Origin: Treponema sp.
GTDB taxonomy: Bacteria > Spirochaetota > Spirochaetia > Treponematales > Breznakiellaceae
Length of the DNA: 37,492 bases
NCBI GenBank assembly: GCA_009787775.1
Contig: WQSQ01000006.1
Location: forward strand, 1-37,492
Reading direction: 5' to 3'
Part shown: one piece after another, positions 1 to 6,619 of the stretch
How positions within the stretch are numbered: the first letter of the stretch is position 1
How the letters are laid out: the number at the start of each line of letters is the position of its first letter
Notes under the pieces: model-generated
Told to the model about the DNA's origin: nothing
The model's database searches: none
What the model saw: only the letters and a program-made list of their open reading frames with translations
Translations under genes and position numbers: made by a program

Positions 1-2
1 GC

Positions 3-1169
3 ATGTTAATTGATTTAAAGGATTATGGTTTTACGGGTGCGGATATCTTTGCCGCACAGGAAATAATAAAAGGAAAAAATCAGCAAGGGTTTATACCCGC
101 GAGAATTATTGAATCGCGCAGGGAACGATACAGGGTTATCTGCGAATACGGAGAAGCGCCCGCTGAAATAAAGGGGAGTTTTTTTCATAATCTTGAAGCG
201 GAAGATCCCTTTGACGAAAAGAAACTTAATGAAGACGCCTTATCGCAGTTCAGGGAACCTTCGGCGTTTCCTGTAGTCGGCGATTTTGTTGTTATGCGCT
301 ATAACGAACACGGCTCCTCATTGATCGATACTGTCTTAAAAAGAAGATCGCGGTTTTCAAGAGTTGACTTTCTAGGGCATGAAGAAGGCTATGTAAAAAA
401 TGTAAAAGAGCAGGTAAACTCCGCTAATTTTGATTATGTGTTCATAATGTCTTCCATGAACTTTGATCTTAATTCGAACCGTCTTGCAAGATATTTAACC
501 GCTGTCTTACAGAGCGGAGGTTTCCCGGTTTTTGTTTTAACAAAGTCCGACCTTGTTGAAGATCCGAACGCGCAGGCCGCTGAAGTCAGAAAAATCGCGA
601 GAGAGGTTCCTGTTATCGCTGTTAGCAGTAAAACAGGCCGCGGTATTGAGGATATTATGCCGTTTCTTGAACCTGCAAAAACCGTTGTTTTTCTCGGATC
701 TTCAGGAGTTGGAAAATCATCGCTTCTGAATTATCTCGCCGGACAGGAATTGATGGAAGTAAAAACAATCCGCGAAGATGACAGCAAGGGACGCCACACA
801 ACAACTTTCCGTCAGCTGTTTCGTCTTTCTTCCGGAGCGCTTGTAATTGACACGCCCGGTATGCGTGAAATGGGCCTTTGGGATTCACAGGAAGGCATCA
901 GCCTCGCATTCGCGGAGGTTGAGGAGCTTTTTTCAAAGTGCCGTTTTAGTGACTGTACTCACCAAAGCGAACCTGGCTGCGCTGTTCTTGCCGCGCTGGA
1001 AGACGGCAGCCTCTCTGCGTCGCAATGGAAAACATATCTTGCCCAAAGCAGGGAAAACGCTTTTGTAATAAGCCGTTCCGCTTATTTAAAACAAAAACAG
1101 GAGTTTCATAAAAACATTGCACAATACAGCCGCGCAAGGAAGAAAAAGGATAATTCATTCGGAGAGTGA
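3..1169 (+). CDS. rsgA: Ribosome small-subunit-dependent GTPase RsgA
   Basis: This is a circularly permuted GTPase that helps mature the 30S subunit; GTP hydrolysis releases it from the ribosome. The G motifs appear in the permuted order typical of the YjeQ/RsgA family: the base-specificity motif TKSD (about residue 182), then the P-loop GSSGVGKSS (about 232-240), then DTPGM (about 283). A C-terminal zinc knuckle follows, with Cys-Cys-His-Cys in the segment CRFSDCTHQSEPGC. The N-terminal part (about 1-110) fits an OB-fold region. At 388 aa it is slightly longer than E. coli RsgA (about 350). The ATG lies two bases inside the window, so the ribosome-binding site cannot be seen and the start is unverified. 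Family assignment is secure. Confidence 0.95.
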   Translation: MLIDLKDYGFTGADIFAAQEIIKGKNQQGFIPARIIESRRERYRVICEYGEAPAEIKGSFFHNLEAEDPFDEKKLNEDALSQFREPSAFPVVGDFVVMRYNEHGSSLIDTVLKRRSRFSRVDFLGHEEGYVKNVKEQVNSANFDYVFIMSSMNFDLNSNRLARYLTAVLQSGGFPVFVLTKSDLVEDPNAQAAEVRKIAREVPVIAVSSKTGRGIEDIMPFLEPAKTVVFLGSSGVGKSSLLNYLAGQELMEVKTIREDDSKGRHTTTFRQLFRLSSGALVIDTPGMREMGLWDSQEGISLAFAEVEELFSKCRFSDCTHQSEPGCAVLAALEDGSLSASQWKTYLAQSRENAFVISRSAYLKQKQEFHKNIAQYSRARKKKDNSFGE

Positions 1170-1219
1170 AAAAATGATTAAGAATGTTCATTTAATATTC
1201 ATTTGTTTTTTACCATAAT

Positions 1220-1258
1220 GGAAGTTGTTCAATAGCTTCAGTTTATTGAACAACTTCC
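1220..1258. repeat. Perfect 15-bp inverted repeat downstream of rsgA
   Basis: GGAAGTTGTTCAATA (1220-1234) and its exact reverse complement (1244-1258) flank a 9-nt loop. No T-run follows on either strand, so it is not a classical intrinsic terminator, although it lies just after rsgA and could end or stabilise its transcript. A hairpin with the same 9-nt loop size and a similar xTGTTC/GAACAx stem lies at 19633-19665, which suggests a dispersed family. Confidence 0.7.
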
Positions 1259-1301
1259 CACAGTCGAATATTATTACTTGTTAAAATTAAAGGATAAAAT
1301 T

Positions 1302-1601
1302 ATGTTTGAAGAAATGTTTGATACTTACTGCGGGTTAAAATGTTCTGAATGCGAATACAAAGAAAAGAATAATTGTGACGGCTGCATTACCTCAAAAGGA
1401 AAACCGTTTCACGGAAAATGTGAAGTTGCAGATTGCGCAATTTCAAGAAACAGAAGATTCTGCGGAGAATGCGATAGTTTCCCATGCGAAACATTGAAAA
1501 ACTATTCTTTTGACAAAGAGCATGGCGATAACGGCGCGAGAATAGAACATTGCAAAGCGTTAAAAGCAGAAATGGTAAAAAAAGGCAAGACAAGGGATTA
1601 A
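1302..1601 (+). CDS. DUF3795 family protein, N-terminal half of a split gene
   Basis: Cysteine-rich protein of about 99 aa resembling the N-terminal part of DUF3795 proteins: YCGLKCSECEYKEKNNCDGC, then CEVADCAISR and FCGECDSFPC. The paired cysteines suggest metal binding; the family has no firm function known to me. The start is placed at ATG 1302 because AAAGGA sits 7 nt upstream; an in-frame TTG at 1278 would be longer but has no such site. The frame ends just before a region where a second frame encodes CGHHCDYC-like sequence and a third continues the family homology (1635-1979). I infer that this is the front of one gene broken by two small frameshifts and a TGA. It might still make a short protein. 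Confidence 0.7.
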   Translation: MFEEMFDTYCGLKCSECEYKEKNNCDGCITSKGKPFHGKCEVADCAISRNRRFCGECDSFPCETLKNYSFDKEHGDNGARIEHCKALKAEMVKKGKTRD

Positions 1602-1634
1602 TCCCATAAGTATTTGAGGACATCATTGTGATTA

Positions 1635-1979
1635 TTGTTTTTGGGGCAATGGTGCGGCGGATGCAGAAGCGGTTATAATTGCTGTTCTTTTGCAGCATTG
1701 TTTAAAAATAATATTTGCCCGAATGTAAAATGCGCAAAGGAAAACAATCTAAACGGCTGTTATGAATGCAGCAAAATAGACGGATGCAAAACAGGCTATT
1801 ATGGTCAGAATAATGAATATACCGCAAAGGCAGCCGCCTTGTTTATTGGCAAATACGGCGAGGAATGCTATTCAAAAACATTGAAAAAAGCCATTGATTC
1901 AGGTAAAAATTATCCAAAAACATTTGATGAAACCGGAAGCGCAGAAGGCGCAGTAAAGTTATTGGAAAAATATTTATAA
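1635..1979 (+). pseudogene. DUF3795 family protein, C-terminal half of the split gene
   Basis: About 114 codons of cysteine-rich sequence beginning GQWCGGCRSGYNCCSF, continuing with CPNVKCAKEN, CYECSKIDGC and a C-terminal helix-rich part ending LLEKYL. It reads as the second half of the DUF3795-type protein begun at 1302. The only start is TTG 1635 with no Shine-Dalgarno site, and a TGA lies directly upstream in frame. Between the halves, the intermediate frame at about 1585-1641 reads RQGINPISI-stop-GHHCDYCF, which joins the two halves smoothly if A7 at 1577-1583 has one base too many and T5 at 1638-1642 has one too few. It is most likely a pseudogene segment; sequencing or assembly error in homopolymers is the alternative. 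Confidence 0.65.
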
Positions 1980-2086
1980 TTGACTTGTTTGGTAGCCGGT
2001 TGTACGCCTAAACCGCAGACAATATAAGCGTTCACCAGCCTCTTTTTCTGCCTTAGTACTGATTCATCATGCAGCCTATATTAAGC

Positions 2087-2224
2087 TATCACTATAGGCT
2101 AAAGTGAAGTATCACTGCAGTCTATAGTAGCTTATCACTTTAGGCTGTAGTGAGCATTCACTATAGCCTATAGTGGTATTTAACTATAGACTATAGTGAT
2201 ATTTAACTATAGACTGTAGTGATA
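2087..2224. repeat. Array of six 23-bp units, each carrying a 17-bp imperfect palindrome
   Basis: Six consecutive units of exactly 23 bp run from 2087. The consensus core is CACTATAG-N-CTATAGTG followed by a variable 6-bp spacer. Unit 4 (2156-2178) has perfect 8-bp arms; the others carry one to three changes, and these are not compensated within the same unit, which points to a DNA-level element rather than a conserved RNA hairpin. A more degenerate unit may precede at about 2064-2086. Immediately after the array TTGTACAAGGC (2227-2237) matches the core of the second array at 21054-21168. No gene is convincingly present from 1980 to 2445. Confidence 0.8.
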
Positions 2225-2409
2225 TGTTGTACAAGGCAGGAACTTTGTAGCAGAATATCAATGAACAGCGCAAGAAAATACCCTGAAACTGAAGTGTCAA
2301 AAAGAAAAGAATCTGACAGTATTCGCTTCTTTGCTGTTGTTTGTGAGGTAGACGAATTTCGTATGTATATAGTTAAACGAAAATATTTTGCCAGAGTTTA
2401 TTCATCGCT

Positions 2410-2429
2410 CCACGCCATCCTTGGCGTGG
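2410..2429. repeat. Hairpin CCACGCCA-TCCT-TGGCGTGG
   Basis: A perfect 8-bp stem with a 4-nt loop lies 16 nt beyond the stop codon of the minus-strand XRE gene. There is no T-run on either strand, so terminator function is uncertain. It closely resembles the terminator hairpin at 3939-3966, so the XRE-lipoprotein pair is bracketed by two similar hairpins. Confidence 0.55.
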
Positions 2430-2445
2430 GGAATATATTTAATAT

Positions 2446-2787
2446 TTAATGTAAACCACGTTTTTTCAAGATTTTTTCTATATCATTATTATATATTTTT
2501 TGTATTTTTAGAAATTCTTGGGTGATTTCTTTTGCCAGTAATTTTGAAGCATCATCACTTATGTCATCTGGAATAAATAATCTATATGCATCAATTTTTA
2601 ATGCCATTGAAAGACTTGCTAAAGTCTTATCGCTAATCCATGTCCGACAACCTTCAATATCACAAATCATTGCTGTTGAAATTCCTGCCTTTTCTGCAAG
2701 ACTTTCCTGGGTAATGCCCTCCATTTCTCGAAAACGCTTAATATTGGTCGCTAAATTTCTTCTTATAACCTGAGCTTTATCAGCCAT
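2446..2787 (-). CDS. XRE-family helix-turn-helix transcriptional regulator
   Basis: Small DNA-binding protein of 113 aa. Residues about 10-66 form a Cro/C1-type HTH: NIKRFREMEGITQESLAEKAG leads into ISTAMICDIE and then LASLSMALKI, the usual five-helix pattern. The C-terminal about 40 residues are charged and probably helical (KEITQEFLKIQKIYNNDIEKILKK), perhaps for dimerisation. There is no enzymatic or peptidase domain. It is divergent from the lipoprotein gene at 2930, with 142 bp between the starts that hold a good promoter and a pair of direct repeats, so it may regulate that gene and itself. Its own ribosome-binding site is weak. Base composition is more AT-rich than that of the surrounding housekeeping genes. 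Confidence 0.85.
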   Translation of the reverse strand: MADKAQVIRRNLATNIKRFREMEGITQESLAEKAGISTAMICDIEGCRTWISDKTLASLSMALKIDAYRLFIPDDISDDASKLLAKEITQEFLKIQKIYNNDIEKILKKRGLH

Positions 2788-2835
2788 ATATAGCTCTAAT
2801 ACTATGGTTTAAAGTAGGTAGTTTACACAGGATAA

Positions 2836-2879
2836 TATCTAATAGGCTATTGACATTATCTAATTTTATGAACTATTAT
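2836..2879 (+). promoter_or_regulatory. Promoter and candidate operator for the lipoprotein gene
   Basis: TTGACA (2850-2855), an 18-bp spacer and TATTAT (2874-2879) form a near-consensus sigma-70-type promoter about 50 bp before the lipoprotein ATG. A direct repeat of TATCTAA at 2836-2842 and 2857-2863 (21 bp apart, about two helical turns) flanks the -35 element, a natural place for a repressor such as the divergent XRE protein. The regulator assignment is inference. Confidence 0.6.
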
Positions 2880-2929
2880 TTAAAAACAAGCTATTTAGGC
2901 TATAAAAATAATTAAGGAAGGAGTTTAAG

Positions 2930-3907
2930 ATGAAGAAATTGGTAAATTTGAGTGGAATTATTGCCTTAGTAGCAATAATTGGATTTTTATTGGTAGGTTG
3001 CGATTTTTTAACTGGTGGTGATGATTCTGGTAATGATGGTGGTGGTACTGGTGGCGGAAGCGGCACGACTCCAAGTATAACAATTAGGAATAACACAGGA
3101 TATTATATACATTCTTGGTATATAAAACCGTCAAATTCGACTGATTGGGGTTCAGAAATTTGGGTATGGCAATCAGATGGAGATTCTAAAACTCATAGTT
3201 TTTCTCAATCATTATCATCAAATAACGTATATGATATTCGATTGGCTCAAAATCAATTTGGTGGTGGACATAATTTTAGAAAATATGGTGTTACAATATC
3301 AAATGGAATGACAATCAATTTTACATCTAGTGATCTTAATGATGGAAATAATCTCCCAAGTATAACAATTCAAAATAGATCAGGTGTATCTTTTAATTCA
3401 TTTAAAATTAAACCTTCTTCTTCATCAGATTGGGGGACAAGTTTTGGATCTATTTCAAATAATGATGATCGAACTGTAACAATTCCAATTCCACCTTCAA
3501 GTTATACAGTATTTGATCTTCAAATGGGATCATCAAATCCAACTAATACATATACAAGAACAAATGTTGCCATTACAAATGGTATGAATTTTATATTTAC
3601 TAGTGCTGATAAGGATAATCCAACAATAGAAATGCCAGTTATTGTTATTCAAAATAACACAGGATATTATATACATTCTTGGTATATAAAACCGTCAAAT
3701 TCGACTGATTGGGGTTCAGAAATTTGGGTATGGCAATCTGATGGAACATTAAAAACACATACTTTATCGCAGTCTTTATCAACTAATAATGTATATGACA
3801 TTCGGTTGGCTCAAAATCAATTTGGTGGCGGATATAACTTTATAAAAAATAATGTTATGATTTCTGAAGGTATGATTTTAACATTTACTACAACTGATTT
3901 GAAATAA
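2930..3907 (+). CDS. Lipoprotein with three related beta-rich domains
   Basis: 325 aa. A lipoprotein signal peptide (MKK... then LVGC, lipid-modified Cys24) is followed by a Gly/Asp/Ser/Thr linker (about 28-48) suited to surface display. The mature part contains three homologous domains of about 85-90 residues beginning near residues 50, 143 and 238. Each starts with I-x-I-x-N-x-[ST]-G, has I-K-P-S-x-S-x-D-W-G, and ends in a G-M-x-x-x-F-T pattern. Domains 1 and 3 are nearly identical and share an 86-bp stretch of identical DNA; domain 2 is diverged. I do not know a named family or function; cell-envelope or extracellular ligand contact is plausible. A strong ribosome site (AAGGAAGGAG, 2914-2923) supports the ATG, and a terminator follows at 3939. 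Confidence 0.85.
   Translation: MKKLVNLSGIIALVAIIGFLLVGCDFLTGGDDSGNDGGGTGGGSGTTPSITIRNNTGYYIHSWYIKPSNSTDWGSEIWVWQSDGDSKTHSFSQSLSSNNVYDIRLAQNQFGGGHNFRKYGVTISNGMTINFTSSDLNDGNNLPSITIQNRSGVSFNSFKIKPSSSSDWGTSFGSISNNDDRTVTIPIPPSSYTVFDLQMGSSNPTNTYTRTNVAITNGMNFIFTSADKDNPTIEMPVIVIQNNTGYYIHSWYIKPSNSTDWGSEIWVWQSDGTLKTHTLSQSLSTNNVYDIRLAQNQFGGGYNFIKNNVMISEGMILTFTTTDLK
3089..3738 (+). repeat. 86-bp perfect direct repeat within the lipoprotein gene
   Basis: The copies are 3089-3174 and 3653-3738, 564 bp apart, with no mismatch I can find. They encode the same segment of domains 1 and 3 (about NNTGYYIHSW to VWQS), while the flanking sequence differs. This indicates a recent duplication or gene conversion and gives the gene scope for recombination between copies. 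Confidence 0.85.
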
Positions 3908-3938
3908 TAAATATTTCAAATAAAAAATTATTGTATAA

Positions 3939-3966
3939 CCACCGCCATTCATGGCGGTGGTTTTTT
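3939..3966 (+). terminator. Intrinsic terminator of the lipoprotein gene
   Basis: CCACCGCCA, a 4-nt loop TTCA and TGGCGGTGG are followed by six T residues (3961-3966), about 30 bp after the stop codon. The 9-bp GC-rich stem plus T-run is a textbook Rho-independent terminator. Confidence 0.9.
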
Positions 3967-4036
3967 GAAAGAGGGCAAAATATTTTCGTTTAACAAACAG
4001 TATGCGCTACGCCACCTGTTCGACGGCTCGGGGTTC

Positions 4037-4132
4037 GAAAAACCGCAGTCGCCTACGGCTTTGTGCGGCTTTTTCTCACCCACATTCCAGCCCACCGCAA
4101 ACCTGCGGTTTGCTTTATAAGGTGGGCTGGAA
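4037..4132. repeat. Composite palindromic element in the 3967-4408 intergenic region
   Basis: Two adjacent inverted repeats are present. GAAAAACCGCA (4037-4047) pairs with TGCGGCTTTTTC (4064-4075) with one bulge. Then TTCCAGCCCACC (4085-4096) pairs perfectly with GGTGGGCTGGAA (4121-4132) and encloses a second perfect hairpin, GCAAACC/GGTTTGC (4097-4113). The layout resembles a REP/BIME-like dispersed repeat. The rest of 3967-4408 holds no clear gene; a minus-strand frame at 4115-4300 runs into the palindrome and has no support beyond its length. Confidence 0.6.
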
Positions 4133-4408
4133 CGTCGCATACTTATAACGTTTTGAAGCAGGCTTTTCCTTAGATGACCCAAAATTATATTTTTGGGGAT
4201 TATCTAATGGTAATCGTTTAGGAGTGATTTTCTCCTTTGTTTTAACAATGCTACCAACCATGTGTTTACCCTCAGTCATTCCTGTTTTATAAGAGAACAA
4301 AACATCGCTGTTGTTATTCTTTTATGCCAAATTACCATTTTTTGTGCATGATAAAATGAACGGCAAGTTTTATCAAGGCTCCTTTTTATATAAAAATGTT
4401 TAAAATAA

Positions 4409-5137
4409 TCACGTTTGTCCGTAATAAGCATCGGGCCCGTGTTTGCGTTCCCAGTGTTTTCTGATAATATGTTCGGGAAGCGGTTTTGCATGAGGATTAA
4501 TTGTGATTGTGAGATACGCCATTTTACAGATCTCTTCCAGGATGACACTGTTGTATACAGAATGGGCTGCGCTGTTTCCCCATGTAAAAGGACCGTGACC
4601 CGCCACAAGAACCATATTGTTATTGGAAGGATTCAGATTTCTTTTTCTAAACGTTTCCAGAATTAAATTTCCCGTCTCAAGCTCATAGTTGTTTTTTACG
4701 GTTTCCTCGTCCATGTACTCTGTGCATGTAATTTCTTCAATGCTGTAATCTGCATGCGTTGTTCCGAAAACAGGAACTGATCTTTTTGCCTGCGCCCAGG
4801 AAACAGCGTATGTTGAATGTGTGTGAGTAATGCCCCGTAAACTGCTGGGTGCAAATGAGGAAAACTCACGGTATAAAACCATATGTGTCTTTGTATCAGA
4901 TGAAGGTTTCAGGCTGCGCCGCTGCGAGTCTTCGATTATTTTTCCTTCAATGTCAAGCAGCACCATTGAATCTGGAGTCAATTTGTCATAATCAACACCG
5001 GACGGCTTTATCGCGAATATTCCGCTTTTGGGATCAAAAGCGGAAGCATTCCCCCATGTATAAACAGCAAGACTGTGGCGCTGTATTTCCATATTCGCTT
5101 CATATGCTTCTTCGCGTAATGTTTTATATATGTTCAT
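4409..5137 (-). CDS. araD: L-ribulose-5-phosphate 4-epimerase
   Basis: Class II aldolase-fold, metal-dependent epimerase converting L-ribulose 5-phosphate to D-xylulose 5-phosphate, the last step from L-arabinose into the pentose phosphate pathway. Visible motifs are TWGNASA near residue 27, IKPSGVDYD (about 43), the phosphate-binding KPSSDTKTH (about 77), metal ligands in THTHS (His105, His107) and GHGPFTWG (His181), and the C-terminal KHGPDAYYGQ. I place the start at ATG 5137 (242 aa) because MNIYKTLREEAYEAN aligns with the N-terminus of E. coli AraD (231 aa); an upstream ATG at 5164 lengthens it by 9 residues without a better ribosome site. The start overlaps the end of araA by 14 nt, so the two are probably translationally coupled. 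Confidence 0.95.
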   Translation of the reverse strand: MNIYKTLREEAYEANMEIQRHSLAVYTWGNASAFDPKSGIFAIKPSGVDYDKLTPDSMVLLDIEGKIIEDSQRRSLKPSSDTKTHMVLYREFSSFAPSSLRGITHTHSTYAVSWAQAKRSVPVFGTTHADYSIEEITCTEYMDEETVKNNYELETGNLILETFRKRNLNPSNNNMVLVAGHGPFTWGNSAAHSVYNSVILEEICKMAYLTITINPHAKPLPEHIIRKHWERKHGPDAYYGQT

Positions 5138-6617
5138 AACAGGAAGCGCTCCAGCTAAGTTCATTGCACAGCTTATTAATGTTTGTATCTTTGTCTATAA
5201 CAACAAATTCTACACCGCACATTTGGGCCCAGTCACGGAAGTATTCCGTTGAAAGAGCGGTACTGTATACAGAATGATGGGTTCCGCCGCATAGTATCCA
5301 CGCCTCAGCTGAATCATAAATATTGGGGTGCGCTCTCCAAAGAGCGCGCGCGACAGGAAGCTTTGGCATTTCATTTTCAATTTTTACGGTTTCAATTTCA
5401 TTCACTATCATTCTGAAACGTGTACCAAGATCAATTAAGGTCGCAAGTACCGCGTTTCCCGGAGCGGCATTAAACACCATACGCGCAGGATCAGCCTTTC
5501 CTCCGATTCCGAGCGGATGTACTTCAATGCGCGGTTTGCCGTCTGCAATAGAGGGGCAAACCTCAAGCATATGCGCTCCAAGTACTGCTTCCTTTCCGGG
5601 TTCAAAGTGATAAGTGTAATCTTCCATGAATGAAACGCCGCCTGAAAGACCGGATGCCATTACTTTTGCCGAACGTGTCAGCATGGATTGCTTCCAGTCT
5701 CCCTCAGCTCCGAAACCGTATCCCTGTTCCATGAGTCTCTGTACAGCTAAACCAGGCAACTGAGGCAGACCGTGAAGATCCTGAAAGGTTGTAGTAAACG
5801 CACCGGCATTTTCCTTTTCAAGCAATTCCTTAAGTGCAATTTCAATTTTTACCTGTTCAAGCATCGCGTCTCTTGCTTTTCCCGCCTGTTTTAAACTAGG
5901 GGCAAGTTCATAAGAAGAGGCATACTCCTGCGCAAGCTTTTCTGCCTGCGCGCCGCTGACATTTGCGTAACGGCATGCAAGTTCTCCGATACCCCATGTA
6001 TTTACCTGCCATCCCAGCCTGATTTGAGCTTCAACTTTATCTCCTTCTGTAACAGCAACTTCGCGCATGTTGTCTCCCAGACGCAGTACTACAGAGTTCA
6101 TTCCGTCCTGCTTCGCGGCCGCGGCGCGCATCCATACTCCAATACGGCGGCGTAATTCCCTGTCCTGCCAGAAACCAGCGACAACCTTGCGAGCCAGACG
6201 CATTCTAGCGTGAATATATCCGTGCTCTCTGTCACCGTGCGCTGATTGATTAAGATTCATAAAATCCATATCTATGGAAGCCCAGGGAATGTCGCGGTTA
6301 AACTGAGTGTGCAGATGAAGAAGAGGCTTGCGGTTAACTGCCAGACCTTGTATCCACATTTTGGAAGGCGAGAATGTATGCATCCACGTAATGATGCCTG
6401 CGCAGGATTCACAGGAAGCCGCTTCTTCAAAAAGGCTGCGGATTCCAGAAGGGGAAACGGCAGTCGGTTTTAAAACTACAGTACCGGCAATAAGCGGATC
6501 CCTGTTGAATTCATCTGTAATAATACGGGAGTGATCTGCAACCTGCTTAAGTGTCTCATCTCCATAAAGGTCCTGACTTCCGGCAATAAACCAGAATTCG
6601 CATTTTTTAAGATTCAT
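5124..6617 (-). CDS. araA: L-arabinose isomerase
   Basis: Cytoplasmic Mn-dependent ketol-isomerase that converts L-arabinose to L-ribulose, the first step of the pathway. At 497 aa it matches the usual AraA length. The metal-binding and catalytic set is intact: Glu305 in GAEGDW, Glu332 in MEDYTYHF, His349 in GAHMLE, and the C-terminal His pair in GGTHHSVYS (about 447). The N-terminus FWFIAGSQDLYGDE is characteristic of the family. The ATG lies 2 nt after the araB stop, and the ribosome site AAGGAGAT overlaps the end of araB, so expression is coupled. Second gene of araB-araA-araD. Confidence 0.97.
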   Translation of the reverse strand: MNLKKCEFWFIAGSQDLYGDETLKQVADHSRIITDEFNRDPLIAGTVVLKPTAVSPSGIRSLFEEAASCESCAGIITWMHTFSPSKMWIQGLAVNRKPLLHLHTQFNRDIPWASIDMDFMNLNQSAHGDREHGYIHARMRLARKVVAGFWQDRELRRRIGVWMRAAAAKQDGMNSVVLRLGDNMREVAVTEGDKVEAQIRLGWQVNTWGIGELACRYANVSGAQAEKLAQEYASSYELAPSLKQAGKARDAMLEQVKIEIALKELLEKENAGAFTTTFQDLHGLPQLPGLAVQRLMEQGYGFGAEGDWKQSMLTRSAKVMASGLSGGVSFMEDYTYHFEPGKEAVLGAHMLEVCPSIADGKPRIEVHPLGIGGKADPARMVFNAAPGNAVLATLIDLGTRFRMIVNEIETVKIENEMPKLPVARALWRAHPNIYDSAEAWILCGGTHHSVYSTALSTEYFRDWAQMCGVEFVVIDKDTNINKLCNELSWSASCYEHI

Positions 6618-6619
6618 TT

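Noticed and set aside
1612-1614. Selenocysteine codon in a DUF3795 selenoprotein
   Set aside because: The TGA aligns with a family cysteine, but the reading frame needs two further frameshifts to be usable, which fits decay better; kept only as a check in the findings.
2087-2224. CRISPR array
   Set aside because: The units are contiguous imperfect palindromes with 6-bp spacers; there are no unique spacers of 30-40 bp and no cas genes.
2219-2449. 76-codon plus-strand gene between the palindromic array and the XRE gene
   Set aside because: It starts inside the array, has no ribosome site at its start or at the internal ATG, and its end runs through the 2410 hairpin.
4115-4300. 61-codon minus-strand gene downstream of araD
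   Set aside because: It ends within the nested palindrome, starts at a TTG without a ribosome site, and has no recognisable family.
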